A DNA stretch of 38,871 nucleotides. Origin: Candidatus Desulfobacula maris. Lineage in GTDB: Bacteria; Desulfobacterota; Desulfobacteria; Desulfobacterales; Desulfobacteraceae. Where the stretch lies: the NCBI GenBank assembly GCA_014383445.1, contig JACNHV010000193.1, positions 1-38,871 on the forward strand, given 5' to 3'. The position numbers were made by a program, and so were the translations under genes. The notes beneath the pieces were generated by a model, which had not been told where the DNA came from, did no database searches, and saw nothing but the letters and a program-made list of their open reading frames with translations. Shown one piece after another: positions 14,854-23,288 of this stretch (position 1 is the first letter of the stretch; each line of letters begins with the position of its first letter).

Positions 14854-17229
14854 ATGGAAACAAATAATAAATATGAATATATTGGAAAGTCTGAGCGCAA
14901 TGTAAACGGGATAGAAAAAGTTACAGGGGCGGCAAAATATTGTTCGGATATGGAACTTTCCAGAATGCTTTATGGTAAAGTTAAAAGAAGCCCATATCCC
15001 CATGCCAGGATTATTTCCATTGATACATCCAAGGCAAAAGAGTTGCCTGGTGTTAAAGTTGTGATAGTGGGTGACGAAAAGACATGCCCGCATCGCTTCG
15101 GGGCTGGAGTTGCTGATGAATATGTGCTGGCCCGGGACAAGGTTTTGTATGTTGGAGATGCGGTTGCTGCAGTTGCTGCGGAAACCGAGGATATTGCTCA
15201 GGATGCTGTGGATCTTATTGAAGTCGAATATGAAGAGCTTGAGCCAGTGTTTGATGGAGACCAGGCATTCAGTAAAAATCCACCTGCCATTCTTCATGAA
15301 GACTTGAAAAGCTATAAGACGATTCGATCTGTGCCACCCAGATTTGATGAGAATCGCCCCAATGTTTTCAATTACTTCAGGATCAGAAGAAACAACGCTG
15401 AAGAAGCATTTAAAGAAGCAGACATTGTTTTGGAGAACCGGTTTGAGGTGGCAATGATACATCATGTCCAGATGGAGCCACACTGTGGTGTTGCCAAAGT
15501 TGATGGTACTGGAAGACTTATAGTCTGGGGTACTACCTCGAAACCTTATGGTATGCATAAGGATATATCAGAATCAAGGGGAATGGCATCATCTGCAGTA
15601 AGAGTGATCGTTCCCACTCATGTGGGAGGCGCCTTTGGGGGAAGGGAGCCAAAGGCAGAGCAGATTGCCGCCTCACTCGTCCTAGCCCAGAAGGGGCACC
15701 CTAAAAGACCGGTCAAAATGAGATTCACAAGGGAAGAACAACTGAGCACCACAACAACACGTGCAAGGTATATTGTGGAAATCAAGACAGGTGCAAAAAA
15801 AGACGGGACTTTAGTAGCCAATGCGATGAGGACTATTCTTGTGGGAGGCGCTTACGCAGGAACCGGATACTTGACTGCAAGAAACGGTTCTTTTGGACCC
15901 GCAGCAAATTATAAGATACCCAACTTTAGTCTGGATGCCTATGGTGTGTATACCAACCAGCGAATGGCTGGGGCATTCCGTGGATTCGGTAATGCTGAAA
16001 CTCTTTGGGGTATGGAATCTAATATGGATATGTTGGCCGAGGCCTTGAACATTGATCCTTTGGAATTCAGACTCATGAATTGCATAGATGAGGGAGATTT
16101 GAACGCTTTCCAGGAAAAGATGCACAGCGTTGGGGCAAAAGAGTGTCTACAGGCTGCGGCCAGGGACATTGAATGGGGAAAGAAACCCGAAAAGCCAAAA
16201 GAACCCCACTTGAAAATGGGTAAAGGCATAGCCCTTGGCAACAAATATAGTCTTGTGCCGACAGCCTCGGCCTGCTTTATTAAAGTCCACCCGGACGGCT
16301 TGGTTGAATTGAGGACAAGCACAGTAGAACTGGGACAGGGATCAAATACGATTTTTTCCCAGATGATTTCAGAAGAATTCAAGATTCCGGTTTCAATGGT
16401 CAGGGTATTGAATCCCGATACCGATATTACCCCGTTTGATCTGGGCACGGCTTCCAGTCGATCAACCTTTAATATGGGCAATGCAATTCGCAAGGCATGC
16501 GCAGATGCAAAAAAACAATTATTTGAACTTGCAGCCACGGAGTTAGGAGTTGCTGAAGATGTTCTTGAAACAGCTGATTCAAGAGTTTTTGTAAAAGATT
16601 TTCCAGAAAAAAGTCTCCACATCAAAGATCTATTCATACCCATGGTCATAGGAGGTTATACCCTGAAGGAAGGTGCAGAAATCCTTGGTAAAGCAACTTA
16701 TTACCTTCCTGGCGTAATGCCTGATCCTGAGACAGGTGCCTCGGAAAGACCGGCTTCTTTCTATATGTTTGTTGCCCAGGCAGCTGAGGTTGAAGTTGAT
16801 ACGCAAACAGGCAAAATCCGGGTAACAAAAATGGTAACTGCAAATGACTGCGGAAAGGCCATAAATCCGATGATGGTAGAAGGACAACAGGATGGGGGCG
16901 TTCTTAGCATGGGAATTGGAAGTGCCCTGCTTGAAGAGGTAATTACAGATAATGGTGTCATGCTCAACCCGCAGTTTGCTGATTATAAGATACCTACAAC
17001 ACTGGATTGTCCTGATTGTGATAATTACAAGTCCGCTATTATTGAGACAGCCCACAGGGAAGGTCCATGGGGGGCTAAAGGTGTTGGAGAAGGTACAATG
17101 GTATCAAGTGCTCCTGCCATTGCCAATGCCATATATGATGCCATTGGGATAAGATTTCATGAGATTCCCATTACACCTGAAAAAGTTTTAAGAGCATTAA
17201 AGGAAAAAAACCAGGAAAGCCTGGGCTGA
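14854..17229 (+). CDS. Molybdenum hydroxylase 1, molybdopterin-binding catalytic subunit
   Basis: A 791-residue large subunit. It has the N-terminal hammerhead domain (about 20-135, GIEKVTGAAKYCSDM) and molybdopterin regions with VGGAFGGREPKAEQ, GAFRGFGNAE, VELGQGSNTIFSQ and the active-site GAKGVGEGTMV, in which Glu746 corresponds to the catalytic base of xanthine dehydrogenase. The CO-dehydrogenase loop with the Cu-binding cysteine (AYRCSFR) is absent, so this is a hydroxylase acting on an organic substrate, not a CODH. The enzyme inserts oxygen from water into a C-H bond, typically next to a ring nitrogen or on an aldehyde. The substrate is unknown. No XdhC-type maturation gene is in the window. 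Confidence 0.94.
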   Translation: METNNKYEYIGKSERNVNGIEKVTGAAKYCSDMELSRMLYGKVKRSPYPHARIISIDTSKAKELPGVKVVIVGDEKTCPHRFGAGVADEYVLARDKVLYVGDAVAAVAAETEDIAQDAVDLIEVEYEELEPVFDGDQAFSKNPPAILHEDLKSYKTIRSVPPRFDENRPNVFNYFRIRRNNAEEAFKEADIVLENRFEVAMIHHVQMEPHCGVAKVDGTGRLIVWGTTSKPYGMHKDISESRGMASSAVRVIVPTHVGGAFGGREPKAEQIAASLVLAQKGHPKRPVKMRFTREEQLSTTTTRARYIVEIKTGAKKDGTLVANAMRTILVGGAYAGTGYLTARNGSFGPAANYKIPNFSLDAYGVYTNQRMAGAFRGFGNAETLWGMESNMDMLAEALNIDPLEFRLMNCIDEGDLNAFQEKMHSVGAKECLQAAARDIEWGKKPEKPKEPHLKMGKGIALGNKYSLVPTASACFIKVHPDGLVELRTSTVELGQGSNTIFSQMISEEFKIPVSMVRVLNPDTDITPFDLGTASSRSTFNMGNAIRKACADAKKQLFELAATELGVAEDVLETADSRVFVKDFPEKSLHIKDLFIPMVIGGYTLKEGAEILGKATYYLPGVMPDPETGASERPASFYMFVAQAAEVEVDTQTGKIRVTKMVTANDCGKAINPMMVEGQQDGGVLSMGIGSALLEEVITDNGVMLNPQFADYKIPTTLDCPDCDNYKSAIIETAHREGPWGAKGVGEGTMVSSAPAIANAIYDAIGIRFHEIPITPEKVLRALKEKNQESLG

Positions 17230-17306
17230 TTTGTTGGGCCAAAGTGCCTGCAATAAATGATCAACCCATTTAATAAGGATCGAACCTTTTTACTAAGGAA
17301 CAAATA

Positions 17307-18194
17307 ATGGAATACCGGGAAACAGTCTCAGTCGCCTGTGTTAATTTTTGCCCCGAATGGGGAGACAAGGCAGCTAATTTGTCAAAAATTAAGGCCTTTT
17401 CAAAACAGGCGGCAGATCAGGGCAATAATATTATCATTTTCCCGGAACTTGCCCTTACCGGCTATGAATGCGGTGAGATGACTGATCCAGATGGCAAATC
17501 CTGTGGTATGCATAAAAAAATGGCTGAGACGATTCCAGGACCTATCACTTGCGAAATCAAAGATCTGGCCCGAAAACTGGATGTTTATATTATTTTTGGA
17601 ATGCCGGAAAAAGATATAACCCACCCGGACATCCTTTATATTTCATCGGTTATTGTTGGTCCTGAAGGGCTGTTGGGTACCTATAGAAAACTGCACCTTG
17701 CACCTCTGCCCCGGTTTACAGAGAGTCTTTGCTTTACACCGGGAAATGAAATCCCGGTCTTTGAAACCCGGTACGGGACCATTGGTATTCTCATCTGTTT
17801 TGATTTTTACTTTTACCCTGAACTGGCACGGATTATGGCCCTGAAAGGGGCGGATTTGCTTGTAAATACCTCGGCCAGCGCCACAGGTCCCGGCAAACCT
17901 TACTTCATCGTACAGCAGACCGGAAGCCGGGCAACGGAAAACTGTGTCTATGCCGCCAGTGCAAACCTGGTCGGAAAGGAGCGGTCAAACTCTTATTATG
18001 GACACAGCGTTATTGCAGGCCCCCTTACCCCCAGGCCAGCCTTTATTTTTGCCGAGGGTGGGGAAACCGAAGAAATCGTCAGTGCCACACTCAGTTTAAA
18101 AAAACTTCGTGTCCGAAAAGAACAGCTCAATTGGCAAAAAGACCGTCAAACTGAATTGATTAACGCAGAACTTGCCCGTTTAAAGAATAATTGA
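17307..18194 (+). CDS. Carbon-nitrogen hydrolase (nitrilase superfamily amidase)
   Basis: A 295-residue enzyme with the complete Glu-Lys-Cys triad: Glu47 in FPELALTGYE, Lys128 in YRKLHLAPLP and Cys164 in ILICFDFYFYPE. Members hydrolyse amides, N-carbamoyl amino acids or, rarely, nitriles; the motif context fits an amidase or carbamoylase better than a true nitrilase. AAGGA stands before the ATG. It sits between hydroxylase 1 and the CoA-transferase-like gene, and a hydantoinase-like gene is 5 kb downstream. A sequential ring-opening then deamidating pair, as in reductive pyrimidine breakdown (dihydropyrimidinase then beta-ureidopropionase), is a reasonable inference. Confidence 0.9.
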   Translation: MEYRETVSVACVNFCPEWGDKAANLSKIKAFSKQAADQGNNIIIFPELALTGYECGEMTDPDGKSCGMHKKMAETIPGPITCEIKDLARKLDVYIIFGMPEKDITHPDILYISSVIVGPEGLLGTYRKLHLAPLPRFTESLCFTPGNEIPVFETRYGTIGILICFDFYFYPELARIMALKGADLLVNTSASATGPGKPYFIVQQTGSRATENCVYAASANLVGKERSNSYYGHSVIAGPLTPRPAFIFAEGGETEEIVSATLSLKKLRVRKEQLNWQKDRQTELINAELARLKNN

Positions 18195-18278
18195 ATTGGT
18201 TTAATTGATTTTGAAACCTTAAACCGCTTACCAAAGATAAAATGACATAGTAACCGTCATAAATAAGGTTGTTTAAAC

Positions 18279-19988
18279 ATGAAAAACAAAGTTGTCAGTA
18301 TATGCCAGGCGATTGAGGAAAATATAACACCTGGAATGACCCTGCACATAGGTCTTGAGGCAGGAGCCTCAGCCCGCGAGCTTGCCAGGACATTCTGGGG
18401 CAAAAAAACTGATTTCACACTGATCATGAACATGGTCGGCGGGCACCATGCACTGAGTCTGATTCACGGTCAACTTGTGAAAAAACTGATTTTTGCCACC
18501 TGTGCTGATATTTTCCCGCGACCCTATCCCAATCCTGTTATCCAGAGGGCTTTTAAGGAAAAAACCATTGAACTGGAAAACTGGTCCATGCTCTCTTTGA
18601 TCCAGTCTCTGCAGGCAGGCGCCTTAAACCTTCCCTATGCAGTGACACGTTCTATTATCGGCAGCAGCCTGGCCGAGGAGAACAGCCATTCCTTCAAAGT
18701 TGCGGATGATCCTTTTGGAACCGGTGAAAAAATAGGTCTTATTAAAGCTTTGAACCCGGATATTTCTATCATTCACGGATGGGCTGCAGACCCCCAGGGC
18801 AATTTGATCATGGCGGCTCCACCCAGGGACGCATGGGGGGCTAAGGCAAGCCGCAAAGGTATCATCGTCACTGTGGAAAAACTGGTGTCTGAAGATTTTA
18901 TCCGGGAGCATTCCCTGCTGGTAAAAATCCCGGGTAGCCTTGTCAATGCTGTGTGCGTAGCTCCCAGGGGAGCTCATCCCCAAAACCTGAATGCCCAGAG
19001 CCTGCCTGAATTTGAAGGGTATGGCCTGGACAAAGAATTTCTTAAAACGCTTAGAAAGGCAAGTGAAAATGCAGAAACCCTTGAGCAATGGGTACAAGAG
19101 TGGGTCCTTGAAGGAGGCACCCATGAAGAATACCTGGCCAAGCTGGAATTGCAGACCAATAGTTCACCACCCAATTCTCTTAAGGACAATCCGGCCATAG
19201 CGATTGAAACCAATGGAATAATTAAAAACAGGGAAAAACAACCTCCCACACCAAGCGAGCACGCGATTATCGCAGGCGCCCGGGAAATCAGGGATCTGGT
19301 TTTAAAAAACAATTATAAAACCATGTTTGCAGGAATAGGTATATCAGGTCTGGCAGGCTGGTGCGCCTATTATTTATTAAAAGAACAAGACTACCACATT
19401 GATCTGATTGCAGGCGGTATCGGCTATGAGCCTTGTCCGGGAGATCCCCTGCTCATAAGTCCTGCCAACATGGCCACGGCAAAAATGATTTCCGACAGTT
19501 TTGACGTGCACGGTGTCAGTGCCGGCGGAATCAACAGCGGCTGCATAGGAGTCCTCGGGGCCGGTCAACTGGACAAGAAAGGGAATATCAATTCCACCAT
19601 TATCCGGACCTCGTCCAAGGGAGATATTTATCTTGCAGGCGCAGGTGGGGGCAATGACATTGCAAGCGTAACCAGGGAAGTCGTGATCGTCGCCGTCCAG
19701 AGGGCCAACCGCCTGGTTGAAAAGGTGTCTTATATCACCTGCCCGGGTACGCGGGTTGGCACCCTTGTTACAAATGAAGGTGTCTATGTAAAAAATGGCA
19801 CGGATTTTGTGCTTAAGGGATATTTTTCAACACCAGGCTCTTCTTTTGAAAAAAGAATCAATGAAATTAAAGAAACCTGCGGATGGGCGCTTCAAACCTT
19901 ACCGCGAATGGAAATACTGGCTTCTCCGACCCCGGAGGAACTGAAACTGGTACGATCTTTTGATCCTGAAAAAGTGTTTATAAAATAA
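18279..19988 (+). CDS. Fused class I CoA-transferase-fold protein, catalytic Glu missing (IpdAB-like?)
   Basis: A 569-residue fusion of the alpha-type (about 1-290, GMTLHIGLEAGASARELA) and beta-type (about 325-569) halves of class I CoA-transferases. The beta half follows glutaconate CoA-transferase subunit B, with GQLDKKGNINST, GAGGGNDIAS and ITCPGTRVG. The GctB segment with the CoA-thioester-forming Glu54 (HIIVESG) corresponds to HIDLIAGG here, so Ile377 occupies the catalytic position. CoA transfer by the usual route is doubtful. The best-known relatives without standard chemistry are IpdAB, ring-cleaving hydrolases of steroid catabolism, so hydrolytic opening of a cyclic CoA-ester is a plausible alternative. 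The alignment is by eye from remembered GctB sequence. Confidence 0.75.
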   Translation: MKNKVVSICQAIEENITPGMTLHIGLEAGASARELARTFWGKKTDFTLIMNMVGGHHALSLIHGQLVKKLIFATCADIFPRPYPNPVIQRAFKEKTIELENWSMLSLIQSLQAGALNLPYAVTRSIIGSSLAEENSHSFKVADDPFGTGEKIGLIKALNPDISIIHGWAADPQGNLIMAAPPRDAWGAKASRKGIIVTVEKLVSEDFIREHSLLVKIPGSLVNAVCVAPRGAHPQNLNAQSLPEFEGYGLDKEFLKTLRKASENAETLEQWVQEWVLEGGTHEEYLAKLELQTNSSPPNSLKDNPAIAIETNGIIKNREKQPPTPSEHAIIAGAREIRDLVLKNNYKTMFAGIGISGLAGWCAYYLLKEQDYHIDLIAGGIGYEPCPGDPLLISPANMATAKMISDSFDVHGVSAGGINSGCIGVLGAGQLDKKGNINSTIIRTSSKGDIYLAGAGGGNDIASVTREVVIVAVQRANRLVEKVSYITCPGTRVGTLVTNEGVYVKNGTDFVLKGYFSTPGSSFEKRINEIKETCGWALQTLPRMEILASPTPEELKLVRSFDPEKVFIK

Positions 19989-20001
19989 TAAGGAGATCTA
20001 C

Positions 20002-21957
20002 ATGTCAAAGACACACTTCCCGCATCTTTTTAAAAAAGGAAAAATAGGAAACTTTACCACCAAAAATCGTATCGTTATGCTTCCCATGGCCAGACAGTTC
20101 CAAGGTATGAATGGTGAAGTCACCCAGAAAACCATTGATTATTTTGCTGAAAGGGCAAAGGGCGGCGTGGGATTGATCATCATTGGTTCCACAAGGGTTT
20201 TCCCACCGGGACATAAATTCTATACTCCAGCCTCCTTAAATTTGAGTGCCCCCCAGTTTATTCCCGGTCATTGTGAGCTTGTCCAGGCCCTGCATGCCCA
20301 TGGAGCTAAAGTCAGCATCCAGTTTGGCCATATCGGCGGGCAGACACATCTGCAGAGTGTGGCGGCTTCCAATGTTCAGCAGTTATTTTGTGATGGGACC
20401 CCATATACCAAACCCATTCCCATTACAAGAAGTGAGATCTGGGATACCATTGATCTGTTTGCCAAAGGTGCTGTCATGGCAAAAACAGCCGGCTATGACA
20501 TGGTTGAAATCCATGCAGCCCACGGATATCTGCTTGGCAGCTTCCTTTCCCCCTTTCTCAATACCCGGAAAGATGAATTTGGTGGATCCCTTGAAAACCG
20601 AACCCGGTTCCATGTAGAAATGCTAAAGGCGATTAAAACCCAGGCCGGTGATGATTTCCCTGTTACCGTTCGCATCAGTGCCCTTGATTACCTGGACAAT
20701 AGTATTAACCTGGCTGAATCCTGCCAGGTTGCAAAAATCCTGGAAGCTGCCGGTGCGGATGTTATAAGTGTTTCTGCCGGATGTCATGAAACACAGCATC
20801 TATCCAACGACACCATGCGAATGGAAGAAGATTTTAAACGGCCGCTTTTTGAAGCCATTAAAAAAGCGGTAAAAATTCCTATTATCGTTGCCGGTGGATA
20901 TCGAAACCCGGACGTAAGTGAGAAAATTGTCTCTGACGGGATAGCTGATTTCCTTGGAATAGCAAGACCCCTTCTGGCTGATCCCCAATGGCCCCAAAAA
21001 GCAGCTCAGGGCAAAGTGGATGACATCAGAAAATGCCTGTCATGCGGAGAGTGTCTGTACATCAGAGGAGGGGCCTTTAATTATCCCCAGAGCTGTGCCG
21101 TCAATGCGGTTTTTGGCAGGGAGAAGGACTGGACCGAGATTGTACCTGCACAGAGAAAAAAGAAAGTCATGGTTATCGGCGGTGGTCCGGCCGGTATGGA
21201 AGCGGCAAGGGTGGCATCTTTGAGGGGGCATTCCGTGTCCTTATATGAAAAGGGAGAGGAACTTGGCGGACAACTCCTGCTGGCATCAAAGCCTCCCGGG
21301 AAAAAGAGAATGCTCTGGCTGCGGGACTATCTTGCAAACCAGATTGAAAAAACAGGCGTGAACATCAAGTTCGGTGTTGAAGTCACACAAGAACTCATTG
21401 CCGCTGAGAACCCTGATGAAATTATCATGGCTACAGGTGCCATACCCAAACAGATCGACATACCCGGAAGCGAGACCAACAATGTTGTGCTTGCCTGGGA
21501 TGTTCTTCGTGGGGAAGTCCCGATAAAAAACCAGAAGGTCGCAGTTATCGGAGGCAGTATGCTTGCCTGTGAAACAGCTGAACTTATCGCATCCTGGGAC
21601 AATGAAGTGGCTGTGGTCAAAATGCGCCCCGGATCTTATATGGCAGAAGACTGTGAGCCTACCAACAGAAGGGGCATAATGGAATTTATGCAGGAGCATA
21701 AGGTCAGGGAGATTACCGATCATAAACTTGAAAAAATTACCAGCACTGGTGTTGACCTTATAGATAATGAATCGGGTAAAACCATTTGTGTTGAAGCTGA
21801 GGTCATCGTTCTGGCCCTTGGTTCAACACCTGTACAGGGTCTTGCAGATGTCTTGGAAAAACAAGAGATATCCTTCACCATGATCGGTGACTGCACCACG
21901 CCTAAAAATATTAAACAGGCGATTTATCAAGGGGCACTTATCGGACGTCAGGTATGA
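20002..21957 (+). CDS. 2,4-dienoyl-CoA reductase-like flavin/FeS oxidoreductase (Old Yellow Enzyme family)
   Basis: A 651-residue protein with the FadH/trimethylamine-dehydrogenase layout. An FMN TIM barrel (about 1-330, with VEIHAAHGYLLGSFLSP and the FGGSLENRTRF motif) is followed by a 4Fe-4S cluster region (Cys345, Cys348, Cys351, Cys365) and FAD/NAD(P)-binding domains (VMVIGGGPAGMEAAR near 393, VAVIGGSMLACETAEL near 515). Such enzymes reduce activated C=C bonds. The cluster spacing C-x2-C-x2-C-x13-C is slightly unlike the usual C-x2-C-x3-C-x11/12-C. AAGGAG precedes the ATG, 13 bases after the previous stop, so the two are probably co-transcribed. Reduction of a hydroxylated ring or unsaturated acyl-CoA is the likely role. 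Confidence 0.9.
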   Translation: MSKTHFPHLFKKGKIGNFTTKNRIVMLPMARQFQGMNGEVTQKTIDYFAERAKGGVGLIIIGSTRVFPPGHKFYTPASLNLSAPQFIPGHCELVQALHAHGAKVSIQFGHIGGQTHLQSVAASNVQQLFCDGTPYTKPIPITRSEIWDTIDLFAKGAVMAKTAGYDMVEIHAAHGYLLGSFLSPFLNTRKDEFGGSLENRTRFHVEMLKAIKTQAGDDFPVTVRISALDYLDNSINLAESCQVAKILEAAGADVISVSAGCHETQHLSNDTMRMEEDFKRPLFEAIKKAVKIPIIVAGGYRNPDVSEKIVSDGIADFLGIARPLLADPQWPQKAAQGKVDDIRKCLSCGECLYIRGGAFNYPQSCAVNAVFGREKDWTEIVPAQRKKKVMVIGGGPAGMEAARVASLRGHSVSLYEKGEELGGQLLLASKPPGKKRMLWLRDYLANQIEKTGVNIKFGVEVTQELIAAENPDEIIMATGAIPKQIDIPGSETNNVVLAWDVLRGEVPIKNQKVAVIGGSMLACETAELIASWDNEVAVVKMRPGSYMAEDCEPTNRRGIMEFMQEHKVREITDHKLEKITSTGVDLIDNESGKTICVEAEVIVLALGSTPVQGLADVLEKQEISFTMIGDCTTPKNIKQAIYQGALIGRQV

Positions 21958-21980
21958 TGTTTAACAACGACTGACTGGCG

Positions 21981-22029
21981 CTATTGAAAACAAAAAACAA
22001 TAGTCGGGGGGAAAAACATGTTTACCCCG
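21981..22029 (+). repeat. Two small hairpins in the gap before the first CaiB/BaiF gene
   Basis: CTATTG (21981-21986) pairs with CAATAG (21998-22003). A second imperfect stem, CGGGG (22005-22009) with CCCCG (22025-22029), encloses the palindrome AAACATGTTT. Neither is followed by a clear T-run. They may mark an mRNA processing point inside the long operon; evidence is structural only. Confidence 0.3.
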
Positions 22030-22063
22030 GCCAAAAAAGACAAGACATTATTGGAGATAAATT

Positions 22064-23272
22064 ATGGGTGACTTACCACTTGAAGGATACCGGGTAATTG
22101 ATTTTGGCTGGGCTGCTGCCGCACCACGGGCAACCTGTCTCTTGGCAGACATGGGCGCCCAGGTTATTAAGGTGGAAACACGCAAGCGCCTTGACCCTGT
22201 CCGGTTCGGCCCCGACAATATAGAACGGGACCCGGAAAAGGACCCGCTGTTTCACAGTATAAACAGGAATAAGCTGGGTATCCTTTTAGACCTGACCCGA
22301 CCTGAAGGCAAAACACTCATCCGGGACTTGATAAAAAAAAGTGATGTCGTGGTAGAAAACTTCTCCCCGGGCGTGATGAAAAGACTCTCTTTAGATTATG
22401 ATGAATTAAAGAAACTGAAAAAAGACATTATCATGATTTCTTTTCCAGGTGTGGGCAGCGAGGGGCCTTTGTCGGATGTGGTCACTTACGGCCCGTCACT
22501 TGCTGCACTTTCAGGTCTGGACAATCTGATCGGATATGAAGGCGAACGGGTCTTAGGAATGCAGCAGGCCTATGCTGATATTAATTCTTCCCTTTTCGGT
22601 GCTTTTGCCGTTCAAATTGCATTATATCATCGTGAAAAATATAAAGAAGGCCAGCACATAGAGGTTGCCCAGATGGAATCCCTGTTGAGCACCATGCCGG
22701 AACCGATGATGGAATACAGTTTTAATAATCGCAATTTAACCTCCGTGGGCAATAACAACACTATGATGGCTGTTCACAACAATTACCCCTGCATGGGAGA
22801 AGACAAGTGGGTATCCATCGCCATTCTGACGGATGTGGAATGGAAATCTTTTTGTTCGGCCTTAGGTGATCCCTCCTGGACACAGGAAGATGATTTTGCA
22901 GATAACCACAAAAGAAGAGGGAACCGCAAAAAACTCGATCAACTCATTGGCGAATGGACCCTGACAAAGACGTCTTATGAAGTCATGGGAATTCTCCAGA
23001 ATGCAGGTGTTGCCGCAACTCCCTGTGCCGATACGGAAGACCGGTTTTCAGACCCTCATCTTCAGGAACGTCAGAATATTGTCAATATTGAACACCCGGT
23101 AACAGGACTTGACTTTGTTCCCAACGTTGTATGCAATTTGAGTGAAACCCCCGGCCAGATCAGAAGACCTGCACCCATGCTCGGAGAGCATAATTATTAT
23201 GTTTACGGAGAAATTCTGGGACTTCCCAAAGAAAAAATTGAACAATATATAGAAGAAAAAATTATTTATTAA
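22064..23272 (+). CDS. CaiB/BaiF (class III) CoA-transferase 1
   Basis: A 402-residue protein of the expected length for family III CoA-transferases. The N-terminal Rossmann part reads LEGYRVIDFGWAAAAPRATC and LADMGAQVIKVET; LLDLTRPEGK, VVVENFSPGVM and HIEVAQMESLLS follow. Asp172 in AYADINSS aligns with the catalytic aspartate (Asp169 of formyl-CoA transferase), so the enzyme looks competent to move CoA between carboxylic acids. GGAG precedes the ATG. It lies next to the hydantoinase-like gene, whose product would be a carboxylic acid needing activation. The acid pair cannot be predicted. Confidence 0.92.
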   Translation: MGDLPLEGYRVIDFGWAAAAPRATCLLADMGAQVIKVETRKRLDPVRFGPDNIERDPEKDPLFHSINRNKLGILLDLTRPEGKTLIRDLIKKSDVVVENFSPGVMKRLSLDYDELKKLKKDIIMISFPGVGSEGPLSDVVTYGPSLAALSGLDNLIGYEGERVLGMQQAYADINSSLFGAFAVQIALYHREKYKEGQHIEVAQMESLLSTMPEPMMEYSFNNRNLTSVGNNNTMMAVHNNYPCMGEDKWVSIAILTDVEWKSFCSALGDPSWTQEDDFADNHKRRGNRKKLDQLIGEWTLTKTSYEVMGILQNAGVAATPCADTEDRFSDPHLQERQNIVNIEHPVTGLDFVPNVVCNLSETPGQIRRPAPMLGEHNYYVYGEILGLPKEKIEQYIEEKIIY

Positions 23273-23288
23273 TAAACAAGAGGGCCTA

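Noticed and set aside
14854-17229. Annotation of the molybdenum proteins as aerobic CO dehydrogenase (because of the CoxG/CoxM/CoxS/CoxL-like order)
   Set aside because: The large subunits lack the AYRCSFR loop with the Cu-binding cysteine and have hydroxylase-type GAFRGFG and GACRGYG segments instead.
17233-17255. Sigma-54-like sequence before the nitrilase-family gene (TGGGCCAAAGTGCCTGCA)
   Set aside because: Spacing between GG and GC is 11 rather than 10 bases and the TTGC element is absent.
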